Part shown: in pieces, positions 6,545 through 7,409 of the stretch
How positions within the stretch are numbered: position 1 is the first letter of the stretch
Layout: each line of letters begins with the position of its first letter
Source: Victivallales bacterium
GTDB lineage: Bacteria > Verrucomicrobiota > Lentisphaeria > Oligosphaerales > Lenti-02
Assembly: GCA_018648945.1 (NCBI GenBank)
Contig: JABGQJ010000381.1
Coordinates: 1-7,409, forward strand
DNA: 7,409 nucleotides
Reading direction: 5' to 3'
The notes under the pieces: model-generated
Seen by the model: only the letters and a program-made list of their open reading frames with translations
Databases searched by the model: none
What the model was told of the DNA's origin: nothing
Position numbers and translations under genes: made by a program

Positions 6545-7288
6545 ATGAGCAGGTTCGCACGTGGATTGTCTGCCCTGGCCCTGGCAGTGTTTCTGGGCAG
6601 TACGGGCGTGTCCCGGTCCCAGGACGCGACAACGATCAAGCTGGGCCCATCCGGCATTCTCGAAATCAGCCGGGGCGAGGCGGCCGTGGGCATGGTCGAG
6701 CTGAGTGCCCATGGTGCCGGATGGACGCACGCCCCGCAGAAGGAAGCCAAGGCGGAGGCCAGCGACCTGCCAGACAAGGCTGGGAAGCAGTTCATCGGCA
6801 CGCTGGCGGTCCCGAAGACCGAAGGCGGGACCATCCGCTACATCCAGACGGTGAAGCCCCTCAGTCAGGGGGTCCAGATTGACTACGACCTGACCATGAG
6901 CAAGGACATGAAGGTCAGCGGGCTCCAGTTCTCCCTGTACCTCCCGGTGGAGGCCTATGCCGGCAAGGAGGTGTTGATCCCGCAAGTCCGCGACGACCCA
7001 AAGCTTGTGGGGCTCCCCAAGGAGCAACAGAAGGGGAAGTTCCAGCTCTGGAGCGGACAAGGCGCCAAGATTGAGCTAGCCAAGGGCAAGCCCGAGGCGG
7101 TCACCATCGAGTTGCGCGCTGCCACCGACGTGGTGGTCCAGGATCTGCGGCAGTGGGAGCAACCAGTCTTCGAGGTCCGCTTCCCCGCGATCATGCAGGA
7201 TCCGGGCCGGGAGGTCAAGGCCGGAGAGAGGTTCCACCTCGATCTCACGGTCACCTTCGCCACTCCTGTGCGCGTTGAGGGACCCTGA
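6545..7288 (+). CDS. Secreted beta-rich protein of unknown function
   Basis: The 247-residue product has a Sec-type signal peptide (positive N-terminus MSRFAR, hydrophobic about 8-18, cleavage probably near 25). The rest is predicted mostly beta-strand from its alternating pattern, has no cysteine, and has no membrane segment. Visible stretches include GGTIRYIQTVKPLSQGVQID (94-113), VSGLQFSLYLPVEAYAGKEV (124-143), VVVQDLRQWEQPVFEVRFP (196-214) and a closing FHLDLTVTFATPV (230-242). The layout vaguely recalls the beta-supersandwich modules found near glycoside hydrolases, but I do not recognise the family. The ATG at 6545 has AAAGG (6533-6537) at a 7-nt spacing, overlapping the stop codon of the gene before; a GTG at 6530 is possible but has no good site. 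It lies 11 nt after the PPC protein gene and is apparently the last gene of the operon, so it probably acts with the three exported proteins upstream. Confidence 0.82.
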   Translation: MSRFARGLSALALAVFLGSTGVSRSQDATTIKLGPSGILEISRGEAAVGMVELSAHGAGWTHAPQKEAKAEASDLPDKAGKQFIGTLAVPKTEGGTIRYIQTVKPLSQGVQIDYDLTMSKDMKVSGLQFSLYLPVEAYAGKEVLIPQVRDDPKLVGLPKEQQKGKFQLWSGQGAKIELAKGKPEAVTIELRAATDVVVQDLRQWEQPVFEVRFPAIMQDPGREVKAGERFHLDLTVTFATPVRVEGP

Positions 7289-7409
7289 GGAGTGATTGGA
7301 GATTGGGGATTTATGATTTTGGATTCTTGGGGGGAAAGCAGGGGAAGGACGAGCGCTCGTGGTGGCGGCGATTCTCGTTTTTGGGTTGATATTCTAAAGC
7401 GGTGTGTTA
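7289..7409. other. Noncoding tail downstream of the rightward operon
   Basis: This 121-nt tail has no supported gene. It contains the GATTnnn heptamer tract, a purine-rich run (7329-7349), a 12-nt palindrome ACGAGCGCTCGT (7349-7360) and a T5 run (7378-7382). A clear intrinsic terminator for the operon is not visible before the window ends. Confidence 0.6.
7294..7328 (+). repeat. Five in-register degenerate heptamers GATTnnn
   Basis: Directly after the last gene, five consecutive 7-nt units each begin with GATT: GATTGGA, GATTGGG, GATTTAT, GATTTTG and GATTCTT. The stretch is much more A+T-rich than the flanking genes. Degenerate heptamer tandem repeats of GATT/GGATT type are known in intergenic DNA of cyanobacteria and some other phyla; whether this belongs to a genome-wide family cannot be seen from one copy. 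Confidence 0.6.

Noticed and set aside
7349..7360. 12-nt perfect palindrome ACGAGCGCTCGT
   Set aside because: One or two perfect 12-nt palindromes are expected by chance in a window this long, and it cannot form a hairpin with a proper loop.
7349..7382. Possible intrinsic terminator: ACGAG (7349-7353) pairing CTCGT (7374-7378) before a T5 run
   Set aside because: The stem is only 5 bp around a 20-nt loop and uses a T of the tract itself, too weak to call a terminator.
1..7409. tRNA, rRNA, CRISPR array, transposase or phage genes
   Set aside because: Looked for on both strands; no cloverleaf, spaced direct repeat array, terminal inverted repeats or recognisable mobile-element protein was seen.

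Overview
The window looks like part of a high-G+C chromosome from a planctomycete-like bacterium (Planctomycetota, or a relative such as Verrucomicrobiota, Lentisphaerota or Armatimonadota). This rests on the combination of a DUF1549/DUF1553 protein, a DUF1501 protein and a PPC/TIG-type exported protein in one operon, with an H-X9-DG-type pilin-like protein next to it. I cannot place it more finely from sequence alone.

Layout: two transcription units diverge from an intergenic region of about 356 nt (952-1307). The leftward unit, on the minus strand, has a small membrane-anchored pilin-like protein (951-400). It is followed 28 nt later by a sialidase/BNR Asp-box protein (371-1) that runs off the left edge. 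The rightward unit has four tightly packed genes: a short DUF1549-DUF1553 protein (1308-2864), a Tat-exported DUF1501 protein of the alkaline phosphatase clan (2894-4228), a large secreted beta-sandwich protein with two PPC-like domains (4233-6533), and a secreted beta-rich protein I do not recognise (6545-7288). The gaps are 29, 4 and 11 nt, so this is almost certainly one operon. All four products carry export signals (one Tat, three Sec-like). The window ends in 121 nt of noncoding sequence that opens with five in-register GATTnnn heptamers.

How the genes may work together: DUF1549/DUF1553 and DUF1501 genes are a well-known neighbouring pair in planctomycetes, but their biochemical role is not established. 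Here they travel with two exported, probably carbohydrate- or surface-binding beta proteins, and a predicted sialidase is divergent from them. A role in handling a polysaccharide or glycoprotein in the periplasm is a reasonable inference, not something the sequence proves. The DUF1549/DUF1553 member is a short form without a cytochrome domain. It lacks the cysteine motifs usual in its larger relatives, so a haem- or metal-dependent redox role seems less likely here.

No tRNA, rRNA, CRISPR array, transposase or phage gene was seen.
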